Positions 54,734 through 63,602 of a stretch of 64,000 nt of DNA are shown piece by piece. Made by a program: the position numbers and the translations under genes. The notes beneath the pieces were generated by a model. It searched no databases, was not told where the DNA came from, and worked only from the letters and a program-made list of their open reading frames with translations. How positions within the stretch are numbered: position 1 is the stretch's first letter; every line of letters starts with the position of its first letter. The stretch comes from Chaenocephalus aceratus (Eukaryota > Chordata > Actinopteri > Perciformes > Channichthyidae). Where the stretch lies: contig JAMFTG010000307.1 of the NCBI GenBank assembly GCA_023974075.1, forward strand, positions 62,001 to 126,000, written 5' to 3'.

Positions 54734-54890
54734 ATGCCTTTAACCTATGGTGGTCCTTGGTGGTCAGATGAGTTTCTTGTAAAAAGGCAATTTCAGTTTT
54801 AAGATGCTTTAAGTGGGAACATATTCTGCCTATTTTAACATTCCAAGAGTCTTAGACATGATCCACCATTTCCTGTTACATTAACCATCA
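54734..54890 (-). pseudogene. L1-like ORF2 start: endonuclease N-terminus
   Basis: Minus strand text, joined over one frame change, gives SWNV, GRICSHLKHLKTEIAFLQETHLTTKDHH, the first endonuclease block of L1-type ORF2 (catalytic Glu in QETH). The remaining endonuclease is missing at the junction with the LTR fragment. Confidence 0.75.
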
Positions 54891-55190
54891 TCAACATGTG
54901 ACCCAGAAGTATATGAAGAGGTAGCATGGGGCCTATTTAATGGAAAGCAGGAGAAACGAACAACAAAAATACAAAAAACTAAAATAAACACATGGACCTA
55001 ACACCCAGATTCTCCCCAAAAAAAATGCTCTCAAAAAGGAGAGCCAAACACATATTCCCTTTCCTAAGCTTGTTCCTAAAACGACTCCAAAAAAATATGT
55101 CACTTCTGTATGACATTAACCTATAATCTAACTATTTTTCCTGAGCAGACAGGGCTCCTATCTCTACAATTGGTCTGACATGTAGAGTAA
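54891..55190. other. Probably L1 5' region, not coding
   Basis: A-rich, no protein recognised. It may be the inter-ORF or ORF1 remnant of the L1-like element. Confidence 0.35.
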
Positions 55191-55198
55191 ACAGTCTA

Positions 55199-55690
55199 GT
55201 GTTGTTTGTAACTGCAGCTCATCCAGAAGCGTCTCATCTGGTCTTCAACCTTCCTAAATGTTCCCACACCACGCCGCTCCTCCGCTCCCTCCACTGGCTT
55301 CCGGTAACTGCTAGAATCCACTTCAAGACACTGGTGCTTGCGTACCATGCTGCGAATGGATCTGGCCCTTCCTACATCCAGGACATGGTTAAACCGTACA
55401 CCCCAGCACGTGCACTCCGCTCTGCATCAGCCAAATGGCTCGCTGCACCCGCACTGCGAGGGGGACCCAAGTTCCCATCAGCAGAAACACGTGGGTTTGC
55501 TATCCTGGCTCCAAGATGGTGGAATGAGCTCCTATTGACATCAGGACAGTAGATAGCTTACACACTGAAAACTCATCTCTTTCGACTCCACTTTGAGCAA
55601 TATAACTATTAAAAAAGCACATATATACTAATAAAGGACTGGCTTACCTAAAGCCAGTTGAGTAGCACTTGAAATGTTTTGCTCTATGAA
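55199..55690 (+). mobile_element. LINE 3' end (plus strand), C-terminal RT region
   Basis: The plus strand encodes TTPLLRSLHWLPVTARIHFKTLVLAYHAANGSGPSYIQDM and TPARALRSASAKWLAAP, then FAILAPRWWNEL. This is the terminal region of an L2/Rex1-like reverse transcriptase. A stop at 55552 precedes remaining text (YTLKTHLFRLHFEQYN), so the end is degraded. Confidence 0.75.
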
Positions 55691-55699
55691 ACCTGATTT

Positions 55700-56045
55700 A
55701 TGATTCCACACCCCTTCCCGCTGCCTCCGCTCATCAGAAGCCAACCTCCTATCCATCGCCACCGGCATCAATCACCGGACCTGGGGGGACAGAGCCTTCT
55801 CCGTGGCTGCCCCCTCCCTCTGGAACTCACTCCCCCAACCCCCTGACCTCACCACCTTCAAAACACTCACACAAACTCACCTCTTCAATCTGGCTTTTAA
55901 TGTGTGATTGTTTTTCTATTATTTGACTTTAACTATATATTTATGTATTTGTTGTTCTTTTCTTTTCACTATATCTGTAAAGCGTCTTTGAGCACCTGTA
56001 AAAGCGCTAACAAAATAAATCTATTATTATTATTATATTATTATT
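55700..56045 (+). mobile_element. Second LINE 3' end (plus strand) with (TTA)n tail
   Basis: The text translates in pieces to EANLLSIATGINHRTWGDRAFSVAAPSLWNSLPQPPDLTTFKTLTQTHLFNLAFNV. It is followed by 'tgtaaagcgtctttgagcacctgtaaaagcgct' and 'aaaataaatctattattattatta'. This is a typical fish LINE 3' end with trinucleotide tail. Confidence 0.75.
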
Positions 56046-56368
56046 TTTCTTTCTAAACAAAGCACAGAGATGGCACTTTAGATTAGGCAACTCCACTAAA
56101 ACAAGGTATTCTTAAGCCCACAGACTTCAGTGATTCCTTCATCGAAATAAAATGTAATTAGAGATTAACTAATGAGAAGTAACCATGGAGCAGCAATTGG
56201 GTCATAGCAAACACAATTCTGGGTGGTTCGTCAAATCTTTCGCTGTTAATATACCATACAACCGTGTGGGCAAACTGTGATGAAATGCCTCACTCAATCT
56301 GCAGAATCAGACTGAAACAGTAATTTCTCACAACTGTATCTATGTGTTTTGACAGGCTTGATTAGACC
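56046..56368. other. Upstream region of the amine receptor gene
   Basis: No coding sequence. A pyrimidine-poor acceptor (GTTTTGACAG, ending at 56355) lies 13 bp before the ATG, suggesting a 5' non-coding exon further upstream that I cannot place. Confidence 0.4.
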
Positions 56369-57445
56369 ATGGATAACGGCAGCTTGGAATTGTTCGAAAA
56401 GGCTAACACGTCTCTTCAGATTGAACTTCAAACCTGTGCTACATTTAGGAACCAGGCTTCTCGCATTTTTCTGTATGCCTTCCTCTCTGTTGGCATTGTG
56501 TGCACAGTGGTGGGAAACGTGTTGGTGGTCTTGTCCATTGTCTACTTCAAGCAGTTGCAGTCCCCTACAAACTCCTTCGTCATGTCCCTGGCAGTGGCTG
56601 ACTGCCTTGTTGGCCTGGTAGTGATGCCTTATAGTATGATTCGGACGGTGGAGGGATGCTGGTACTTTGGTGTCCTTTTTTGTAAGCTTCACTCTAGCCT
56701 TGATGTCATGCTCTGCACTGCCTCTATATTCCATCTCAGCTGCATTGCATATGACCGCTACTATGCTGTCTGCAACCCACTAGTTTACTCTTTAAAAATG
56801 TCCCACAGTCGGGTAGCTCTCCTTATTTTTGTATGTTGGGCTGTTCCCTTGCTCATCTCCTTTTGCCCCATAATGCTAGATCTTCATGTGGCAGGTATGG
56901 ACATCCTGATCCCTGAAGATGTATGCGTGTTTCTGGTCAATCGCATTTATGCTGTCATGGCTTCCTTGGTAGCCTTTTACTTGCCAATGGCTGTTATGCT
57001 AATCGCTTATTGGAAGATCTTCAAAGCTGCCAAGCGGCAGAACAGGCAGATCAGCGCCATGGAAAGCCAAATGGCTTCTGGAGTCGGAAATGATTCAAGC
57101 AAGACAAAAAGACACAGAACTAATATGAAGAGGGAAAGAAAGGCAGCAAAAACGTTGGGGATCATCATGGGAGTATTCCTAATCTTCTGGATGCCCTTCT
57201 TTACAGTCAACATTGTGGACCCTTTTATTGAATACAGCACGGAGGTGGTTGTCTGGGATATATTTTTGTGGCTAGGATATATCAACTCCTCTTTAAATCC
57301 CTTCCTATATGGTTTCTTCAACCATTCCTTCCGTAGGGCATTCCTCATGTTCATTGGCTGCAGGCTATGCCTGCCTGGATCCTCCCCTGGGATGGATCTG
57401 TCACACACTAGGAAAGACCCAAATGAACGTGTAGATCAACAATGA
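56369..57445 (+). CDS. Aminergic class A GPCR, TAAR/5-HT4-like, 358 aa, intact
   Basis: A full-length single-exon receptor for a biogenic or trace amine. N-terminus has sequons at N3 and N13. TM1 contains GN at 49-50 and TM2 LAVADCLVGLVVMPYS at 74-89. TM3 has the amine-binding Asp at 112 (D3.32), in SSLDVMLCTASIFHLSCIAYDRYYAVC with DRY at 129-131. The TM3/ECL2 disulfide would be C105-C186. TM6 has FLIFWMPFF and TM7 WLGYINSSLNPFLYGFF (301-317). TM2-TM3 text (MPYSMIRTVEGCWYFG, IFHLS) is TAAR-like. TM4-TM5 (ISFCPIM, CVFLVNRIYAV) and TM6-TM7 (VNIVDPFIEY, FRRAFL) are closer to 5-HT4. The TAAR-defining segment Y..WF after NPxxY is not present (GFFNHSF). It may be a TAAR1-like or early-branching receptor. 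An olfactory or brain role is inference. Confidence 0.9.
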   Translation: MDNGSLELFEKANTSLQIELQTCATFRNQASRIFLYAFLSVGIVCTVVGNVLVVLSIVYFKQLQSPTNSFVMSLAVADCLVGLVVMPYSMIRTVEGCWYFGVLFCKLHSSLDVMLCTASIFHLSCIAYDRYYAVCNPLVYSLKMSHSRVALLIFVCWAVPLLISFCPIMLDLHVAGMDILIPEDVCVFLVNRIYAVMASLVAFYLPMAVMLIAYWKIFKAAKRQNRQISAMESQMASGVGNDSSKTKRHRTNMKRERKAAKTLGIIMGVFLIFWMPFFTVNIVDPFIEYSTEVVVWDIFLWLGYINSSLNPFLYGFFNHSFRRAFLMFIGCRLCLPGSSPGMDLSHTRKDPNERVDQQ

Positions 57446-57513
57446 ATTTAAAGAACGTGTCTCTATATTTTGTGTTGCCTTTTGTAAATCAAGGGCAATA
57501 TTAAGAGTGCTTC

Positions 57514-57941
57514 TGTCACGATTCCTATGTCATGTCACGGTTTTAGTTTTGTGTCTGATAATGGGTTTTGTTTTGCTGTTCTTTTCTCCCTGTGTTTTCC
57601 CCCCTGTCGTTAGTTTCCCTGGTGTGTCTGATTGTCTAATTGTGTTCACCTGTTGCCCTTGTGTTTCTGCCTCCCCTGCCCGGCTGTTTCTCGTCTCGTG
57701 ATTACCCCTCCCTGTATTTAGTCTCTTCCTGTGTTGCCCTGCCGGTTCATTGTTTGTCTTTCATCTCTTCCTTCATGTTGGTCACAGTCACCTTTTGTTT
57801 GTATGCTACCTCGTGCTACAGTACCTGTTCATGGATTCATGTTTTTCAGCTTTTGTAAATAAAGCTCGCCTTTTGTTTCATTTTGAAACCCAATTCCCTC
57901 CTCAATCTGCATTTGGGTCCTATTTTTCCCCAACCCTGACA
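57514..57941 (+). mobile_element. LTR of a sushi-related gypsy element (element B), 428 bp
   Basis: It begins TGTCACGATTCC and ends CAACCCTGACA. A TATTTAG box lies at 57716-57722. CGGTTCATT at 57743-57751, at the predicted transcript start, is complementary to AATGAACCG (57943-57951) just after the LTR. An AATAAA signal lies near 57858. The flanking text 'gaccaaatATGGACCCAGC' is shared with the complete element at 58.7 kb. Confidence 0.8.
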
Positions 57942-57958
57942 GAATGAACCGACCAAAT

Positions 57959-58691
57959 ATGGACCCAGCAGATGATCCATTTGAAGTGGAGTTGTATTCA
58001 TTTACCTACTTGCTGGCTTGCAGCTATGGTAAATGGAGTGGGGCAACCAGTGTGGAGCAAAAGAGGGATGCCCTGGCAGAGGCGTACCAGAGGGCAACAG
58101 AGAAACCAGGGTTAGTGAAGTTCTTACCTGGCTGAATTATGGACTTCCTTCAGACATGCGTTTCCCGACCTGCTAGCCCCAGGCATGCTAGCGCCCTGCC
58201 TGCCACAGTTCCCAACATAGCTTATTTCGAGAACGCTTTTGATGGGTCTCGTCTGGCTTTTGGAGGTCCAAGGAGCCTCCAAAAGACCTCTAAGAAGCGT
58301 AAGGTCAGGAAGCCAGCTCATACTCAGGTACCGTTCCCAGCAGCCATGGTTTCGGCTCCAGTGCCGCCCCCAGCAGCCATGGTCCCTGCTCCAGAACCGG
58401 ACCTTACAGCCATGTTTCTGTGCTCCATTACCATCCCACACAGTCATGGTACCGTGCTCCATTACCATCCCACACAGCCATGGTTCCGTGTTCTGGTTCC
58501 GTGCCCAGCAGCCATGGTTCCAGCCCCAGTTCTGGCTCCAGCAGTCATGGTTCCAGCCTCAGTCCTGGCCCCAGCAGCCATGGTTCCGGCTCCAGAACTG
58601 GCCTACAAAGCCATGAATCCGTGCACCAGTACCGGCCCACATAGCCTTGCTTCCGTGCTCCATTACCTGGCTCACACAGCCAGGGTCCAGG
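57959..58691 (+). mobile_element. Internal region of element B (probably non-autonomous), truncated
   Basis: A short frame from the ATG at 57959 (MDPADDPFEVELYSF..., 58 aa, stop 58135) resembles gag only in its first residues (MDPAD). It is followed by a 214-aa frame rich in AMVPAP repeats (58139-58783). No zinc knuckle, protease or RT is present. Element A begins at 58692, so the 3' half of B is interrupted and would lie beyond the window. The lack of any pol text suggests that B depends on a partner. Confidence 0.6.
58336..58620 (+). repeat. Degenerate tandem repeat 'cagcagccatggttccggctccag'
   Basis: CAGCCATGGT recurs about every 30-45 bp with CCAG/CCGGCTCC spacers, about eight copies. 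It lies inside element B and is partly open in two frames. Confidence 0.75.
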
Positions 58692-59133
58692 TGTGGTGTC
58701 TAGACAGTTGTGTTAAGTTAATTTATTTAGTTCAGTCCTTTTGTCTTTTGCCTTGTCTTGTGATTTCCTGTTTTATTTTGTAGTAACCTTTCCCTCTCGT
58801 TTCAGAGCATTCCTGCCCTGGTGTGTTTTTCCCACCAGTGTGATTGTCAGCCCCTCCCTTAATTGTTGCCACCTGTGTCCCCTTACCTAGTGTGTATATA
58901 TAGTCTGCGTCTCCCTTTGTCTTGTGTCAGTTCGTCTTGTCTTGTCAAGCCTGCCAGTCATCCCTTGATCGTGTGAAGTATATTTTTGATAGTCATGTAG
59001 ATGTTTTTTGGTTTAGAGTTTTTGATCCTCCAAGTGAGCGTTTTGTGTTTGACCTTAATTAAAAGACCTTGTTAATTCTAATCTGTTTCTGGTGTTGTGC
59101 ATTTGGGTCCTGAGCCTCGTGACATTCTTAACA
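58692..59133 (+). promoter_or_regulatory. 5' LTR of element A, with TATA box and self-priming pair
   Basis: It starts TGTGGTGTCTAG and ends TTCTTAACA. The end at 59133 is chosen because element B aligns there (TGACA|GAATGAACC against TAACA|GTACGAACT). TATATATA is at 58895-58902. GTCAGTTCGT at 58926-58935, about 31 bp downstream of the TATA box, is exactly complementary to ACGAACTGAC at 59136-59145, two bases after the LTR. This fits the Tf1/sushi mechanism, in which the 5' end of the RNA primes its own minus strand. Confidence 0.85.
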
Positions 59134-59151
59134 GTACGAACTGACCAAAGA

Positions 59152-60219
59152 ATGGACCCAGCCGACCCAGACAGGTTCAGAGCAGCTCTGCGCTCACAAG
59201 GCACGCTTTTGTCTCAGCATGACGATCAGCTGAAATCAATTGACCAGGGAGTGAGAGAATTGAGTGGTCGTCAAGAAAGCTTCCAAACATCTGTGAACAG
59301 CCAAGTAAACCACCTGGCAGATCAGCTTGTTCGTGTCCTTGCCCACCTGGAAGCTGGATCTCAAACTGTTTCCGCGGCTGCACCCCTGCCTGAGGCTGTG
59401 ATCCAAGGACCTACTTCTTCTTCATGCTCTCGTCTCGCATCTCCAGAGAAATTCTCCGGTGACTCAGGTGACTGTCGTCCTTTTTTAGTCCAATGCGACC
59501 TGCATTATCAACATCAGCCTTCTGCTTTTCCAACAGACCAGTCTAGAATAGCTTTCATGATAACACACTTGACTGGTAGAGCAGCAGCGTGGGCTACAGC
59601 AGAATGGGCTAGAGACTCTCCCCTTTGCAGATCACTTGGACTGTTTACTGATTCCCTTAAAAAGATTTTTGATCGTACAGCGCCAGGGAGAGAAGCGGCT
59701 AAAGCTCTAGTTCAACTCAAGCAAAGAAATCAAAGAGTGTCTGATTATGCCATAGAGTTTAGGACAATAGCAGCAGACAGTGGCTGGAATGATCTGGCCT
59801 TGCTGGACGCCTTTGTAAATGGACTTTCAGGCCTTGTCAAAGATCACTTAGTCCCATTAGATCTTCCAGAAGATTTAGACTCTGTGATTGCTCTGGCTAT
59901 ACGAATAGATAATAGGCTCTGGGATAGACAAAAAGAAAGAGAACATCCTGCAGTTCGTTCACCAAGCTCCAGGGGGCCTCCTCGTGGCATCCGGATGAGG
60001 GAGGATTCGTTTCCAGGGGTCTGGATCAAGCCTCCTTTGACAACGCCATCCACCACATCAGAGGAACCCATGCAACTTGGCCGAGCAAGACTTTCACTGG
60101 AGGAGCGGGAACGGCGCCTCCGCCAGGGCCTGTGTTTCTACTGCGGGCATCGTGGACACCTGATGGCCGCTTGCTCACTAAAAGACGGGGCTCCCCAGGC
60201 AAGAGGAGGGCGCTGGTGA
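59152..60219 (+). CDS. Gag of element A, 355 aa
   Basis: The first ATG after the PBS is at 59152 (MDPADPDRF). Earlier codons in the frame are within the LTR and lack an ATG. An N-terminal coiled-coil-like segment (residues about 20-75) is followed by the gypsy Gag core: [41 protein letters not shown] zinc knuckle [14 protein letters not shown] lies near residues 328-341. It would form the particle that packages the RNA. The stop at 60219 lies inside pol, which is in the -1 frame. Confidence 0.92.
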   Translation: MDPADPDRFRAALRSQGTLLSQHDDQLKSIDQGVRELSGRQESFQTSVNSQVNHLADQLVRVLAHLEAGSQTVSAAAPLPEAVIQGPTSSSCSRLASPEKFSGDSGDCRPFLVQCDLHYQHQPSAFPTDQSRIAFMITHLTGRAAAWATAEWARDSPLCRSLGLFTDSLKKIFDRTAPGREAAKALVQLKQRNQRVSDYAIEFRTIAADSGWNDLALLDAFVNGLSGLVKDHLVPLDLPEDLDSVIALAIRIDNRLWDRQKEREHPAVRSPSSRGPPRGIRMREDSFPGVWIKPPLTTPSTTSEEPMQLGRARLSLEERERRLRQGLCFYCGHRGHLMAACSLKDGAPQARGGRW

Positions 60220-63200
60220 GCCGACTAACTTCTGACTACTCTCCTCGTACGCTGACTCCTATCCAAGTAAAATTAGGTAAGAAAACCTTAACACAGAATG
60301 TTCTCATTGATTCAGGAGCAGACGAAAGTTTTATGGACTGGAATTTTGCCAAAAGCTTGAACATTGTCACCATGCCCTTAGCTCAACCTTTAAATGCCAG
60401 CGCCCTTGATGGAAGATTATTGTTTCAAGTCACTCACCACACAGAACCCGTCCAGGTTATCATAAATCACAACCACACAGAATTCATGACATTCCATTTA
60501 TTCGACTCCTCACAACACCCTATGATTTTAGGCTTCCCATGGTTGAAAAGACATAACCCTCACATTGACTGGCGTTCTGGTAGGGTGAAGGGTTGGGGAA
60601 GAGAATGTAATCATACATGTTTGGTTTCACCAGGAGAAGTTGAAGGGCTGTCTGTAGGAAGGGTTACTTCAGGTAGTGAGGTGGAGACGAAGGAAGTAAC
60701 TCATGACCATGCCTCTGACTTACCAGACCTGCCCAATGTTCCCTCCTGTTACCACAACCTGAGGGAGGTTTTCAGTAAGACTCGGGCCTCTACGTTGCCT
60801 CCTCATCGACCTTATGACTGTGCAATTGACTTACTACCGGGTGCCCCCATTCCCAAGGGACGTCTATACTCAATTTCTGGTCCTGAAAGACAATCTATGA
60901 CGGATTACATTGACTCATCTCTGAAGGCGGGCCTCATTCGTCCATCGTCATCTCCTGCTGGCGCCGGATTTTTCTTCGTGGGTAAAAAAGACGGATCCCT
61001 CCGACCCTGCATAGACTACTCTCCCCTGAATGATATAACGGTAAAAAACAGGTACCCTCTCCCCCTCATTTCCACTGCTTTTGAACTGTTAAAAGGAGCT
61101 AAGATCTTCACTAAACTTGACTTGAGGAATGCCTATCACTTGGTCAGGATAAGGGAGGGGGACGAATGGAAGACTGGATTCAATACCCCCAGTGGCCACT
61201 ATGAATACTTAGTAATGCCATTTGGGCTAACTAATGCTCCTGCTGTATTTCAGGCTCTTGTGAATGACGTGCTCAGACAATATTTGAATCATTTTGTGTT
61301 TGTCTACCTGGATGATATATTGATATTCTCTCCTGATGAAGAGTCCCATGTTCAGCATGTCCGCCAGGTCCTCCAAGGCCTTCTGGAAAACCAACTATTC
61401 GTGAAGGCGGAGAAATGTGAATTTCACAAGACCACTGTCTCATTCCTGGGCTTCATCATTGCTCCGGACCAGGTCAAGATGGATCCAAGCAAGGTCAGTG
61501 CTGTCGCAAATTGGCCCACACCCACCAACAGGAAGAAGGTACAGCAATTTCTCGGTTTTGCTAACTTCTACAGACGTTTCATAAGACATTTTAGCTCCAT
61601 AGCTGCACCTCTCCACTCACTCACCTCAACCCATGTTCAGTTTTTGTGGACTCTACAGGCCGACAAAGCTTTCCAGGAATTGAAAAGACGGTTTACCTCT
61701 GCTCCTGTTCTCATCACTCCTGATTCACTACGGCAGTTTGTGGTGGAGGTGGATGCTTCCAATGATGGAGTTGGGGCTGTGTTGTCACAACGTTCAGCCA
61801 AGGACAGCAAACTTCACCCATGTGCTTTTCTGTCACGTAAGTTAACACCTGCTGAACGCAACTATGATGTAGGCAACAGAGAACTTTTGGCAGTCAAAAC
61901 AGCGCTTGAGGAATGGAGACACTTTCTGGAGGGGTCAGAGCAACCATTCATAGTCTGGACGGATCATAAAAATCTTGAGTACATCCGAAAAGCTAAGAGA
62001 CTGAACTCACGTCAGGCAAGATGTGCTTTGTTCTTCACTCGTTTTAACTTTTCCTTGTCATTTAGACCCGGTTCACAAAATGCCAAGCCAGATGCACTCT
62101 CTCGTGTTTTTGATCCTGAACCCTCGGCAAAGGAACCAAAGCTCATCCTTCCACTAAACTGTGTGGTTGGAGCGGTAACTTGGCCAATAGAAACAGAGGT
62201 GAAACGAGCTAACGGTGAGAGCCCGACACCTAGGGGTTGCCCCCCAAATAGGTTGTTTGTTCCTCAAACTGTGCATCCTAAGGTCATTCAATGGGCTCAC
62301 ACCTCGCTGCTCACCTGCCATCCTGGGGTAAAAAAAACCATGTACGTCATCAAGCAACGGTTCTGGTGGACATCTATGGAGAAAGATGTCAAGGAGTATG
62401 TGGCCGCCTGCACCATCTGCGCCAGGAATAAGACCTCTTCCAGGCCCCAGATGGGTCTGCTCAGGCCGCTGCCTATCCCCAGTCGGCCCTGGTCCGACAT
62501 CTCAGTGGATTTTGTCACCGGACTGCCAGAATCCAAAGGTAACACCACCGTCCTCACGGTGGTGGATAGATTCTCTAAAATGACACATTTTATTGCTTTG
62601 CCTAAACTGCCATCGGCCAAAGAAACGGCTGAAGTGTTGTTGCACCATGTTTGTCGTCTCCACGGTTTTCCCAGGGACATCGTGTCAGACCGGGGTCCTC
62701 AGTTTGTCTCCCGTTTCTGGAGGGAGTTTTGCAGCCTCATCGGGGCCTCTGTCAGCCTCTCTTCCGGTTACCATCCCCAATCAAATGGACAAACGGAGAG
62801 ACTGAATCAAGAACTGGAAACCTGCCTCCGGTGCCTGGTGTCCCAAAACCCAGCTTCTTGGAGTAAACACCTCACGTGGGTAGAATACGCCCACAACTCA
62901 TTGCCTACCTCTGCCACCGGATTGACCCCGTTCCAGTGCGTCTACGGTTACCAACCTCCCATGTTCTCAGAGACAGAGAAAGAAGTCATGGTTCCCTCGG
63001 CACACGCACTGGTCAGGCGCTGTCATGGCATTTGGGCTTCAGCACGTCGGGTCCTCCTTAGGACTTCGGCCCGCATGAAAAAAGCGGCTGATCGGCATCG
63101 CCGTCCTGCACCTGTGTACAGACCGGGTCAGAAAGTGTGGCTATCCACCAGAGACTTGCCCCTGAACGTAGTCTCTAGGAAGCTGGCACCAAGATTTGTA

Positions 63201-63602
63201 GGCCCATTCACTGTGGAAAAGTGTATTAACCCTGTGTCTGTTCGTTTGCGCCTGCCTAGATCACTCAGAGTCCATCCAACATTCCACGTAAGCAAACTCA
63301 AGCCGGTCAAGGAAAGCAAAATGGTTCCCGCTTCCAAGCCCCCCCCTCCTCCCAGGCTCATTGATGGAGGTCTGGTCTACACTGTCAAGCGTCTGCTGAA
63401 GGTCAGAAAACGAGGAAGGGGTCAGCAGTTTTTAGTGGACTGGGAGGGTTATGGACCGGAAGAGCAGGAATGGATCCCGTCTAGCTTCATCGTGGACCAG
63501 AACCTGATAAAGGATTTTTACAAAAGCCATCCGGAATTCGCTGGGCCGTCCGGAGCCGTCCGTAAAGGAGGGGGTACTGTGGTGTCTAGACAGTTGTGTT
63601 AA
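60132..63602 (+). CDS. Pol of element A: protease, RT, RNase H, integrase, chromodomain
   Basis: The frame opens at about 60132 with no ATG and overlaps gag by about 88 bp in the -1 frame, so Gag-Pol by frameshifting is expected; I could not point to a clear slippery heptamer. Counting from 60132, protease DSGA is near residue 60, [10 protein letters not shown] near 391, and RNase H VEVDAS near 537. The integrase HHCC finger (H...H...CTIC) is near 720-765, catalytic Asp in SVDFVTG near 792 and SDRGPQF near 852, and Glu in [12 protein letters not shown] near 887. A C-terminal chromodomain follows (YTVKRLLKV...[17 protein letters not shown], about 1082-1115). All catalytic residues appear intact. 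The frame ends 25 bp inside the 3' LTR. The chromodomain would guide integration to marked chromatin. Confidence 0.95.
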   Translation: MFLLRASWTPDGRLLTKRRGSPGKRRALVSRLTSDYSPRTLTPIQVKLGKKTLTQNVLIDSGADESFMDWNFAKSLNIVTMPLAQPLNASALDGRLLFQVTHHTEPVQVIINHNHTEFMTFHLFDSSQHPMILGFPWLKRHNPHIDWRSGRVKGWGRECNHTCLVSPGEVEGLSVGRVTSGSEVETKEVTHDHASDLPDLPNVPSCYHNLREVFSKTRASTLPPHRPYDCAIDLLPGAPIPKGRLYSISGPERQSMTDYIDSSLKAGLIRPSSSPAGAGFFFVGKKDGSLRPCIDYSPLNDITVKNRYPLPLISTAFELLKGAKIFTKLDLRNAYHLVRIREGDEWKTGFNTPSGHYEYLVMPFGLTNAPAVFQALVNDVLRQYLNHFVFVYLDDILIFSPDEESHVQHVRQVLQGLLENQLFVKAEKCEFHKTTVSFLGFIIAPDQVKMDPSKVSAVANWPTPTNRKKVQQFLGFANFYRRFIRHFSSIAAPLHSLTSTHVQFLWTLQADKAFQELKRRFTSAPVLITPDSLRQFVVEVDASNDGVGAVLSQRSAKDSKLHPCAFLSRKLTPAERNYDVGNRELLAVKTALEEWRHFLEGSEQPFIVWTDHKNLEYIRKAKRLNSRQARCALFFTRFNFSLSFRPGSQNAKPDALSRVFDPEPSAKEPKLILPLNCVVGAVTWPIETEVKRANGESPTPRGCPPNRLFVPQTVHPKVIQWAHTSLLTCHPGVKKTMYVIKQRFWWTSMEKDVKEYVAACTICARNKTSSRPQMGLLRPLPIPSRPWSDISVDFVTGLPESKGNTTVLTVVDRFSKMTHFIALPKLPSAKETAEVLLHHVCRLHGFPRDIVSDRGPQFVSRFWREFCSLIGASVSLSSGYHPQSNGQTERLNQELETCLRCLVSQNPASWSKHLTWVEYAHNSLPTSATGLTPFQCVYGYQPPMFSETEKEVMVPSAHALVRRCHGIWASARRVLLRTSARMKKAADRHRRPAPVYRPGQKVWLSTRDLPLNVVSRKLAPRFVGPFTVEKCINPVSVRLRLPRSLRVHPTFHVSKLKPVKESKMVPASKPPPPPRLIDGGLVYTVKRLLKVRKRGRGQQFLVDWEGYGPEEQEWIPSSFIVDQNLIKDFYKSHPEFAGPSGAVRKGGGTVVSRQLC

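Larger units (their letters stand above)
45490..54890 (-). mobile_element. Old L1-like LINE, minus strand, interrupted by at least five elements
   Basis: L1-like ORF2 text is found in order along the minus strand. It starts with endonuclease (LKTEIAFLQETHLTTKDHH, about 54.73-54.87 kb), then the RT N-terminal part (53.23-53.87 kb) and RT core and thumb (49.17-50.67 kb). The C-terminal part (RILLEWKSSIPPKASLWLKDLMMYLNLEKITY, 47.85-48.12 kb) and the last residues (YNLRGSSKLFESVWGSVLAYI, stop at 46938) follow. An AATAAA plus A-rich tail (minus strand) at about 45490-45515 may be its 3' end. The pieces are separated by an LTR fragment, a long-TIR element, a SINE with a LINE in it and a MITE. An L2-like endonuclease lies in the 3' UTR. 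Much of the endonuclease is deleted. Confidence 0.75.

Noticed and set aside
62154..63361. Frames antisense to or overlapping pol
   Set aside because: Shadows of an intact pol reading frame.
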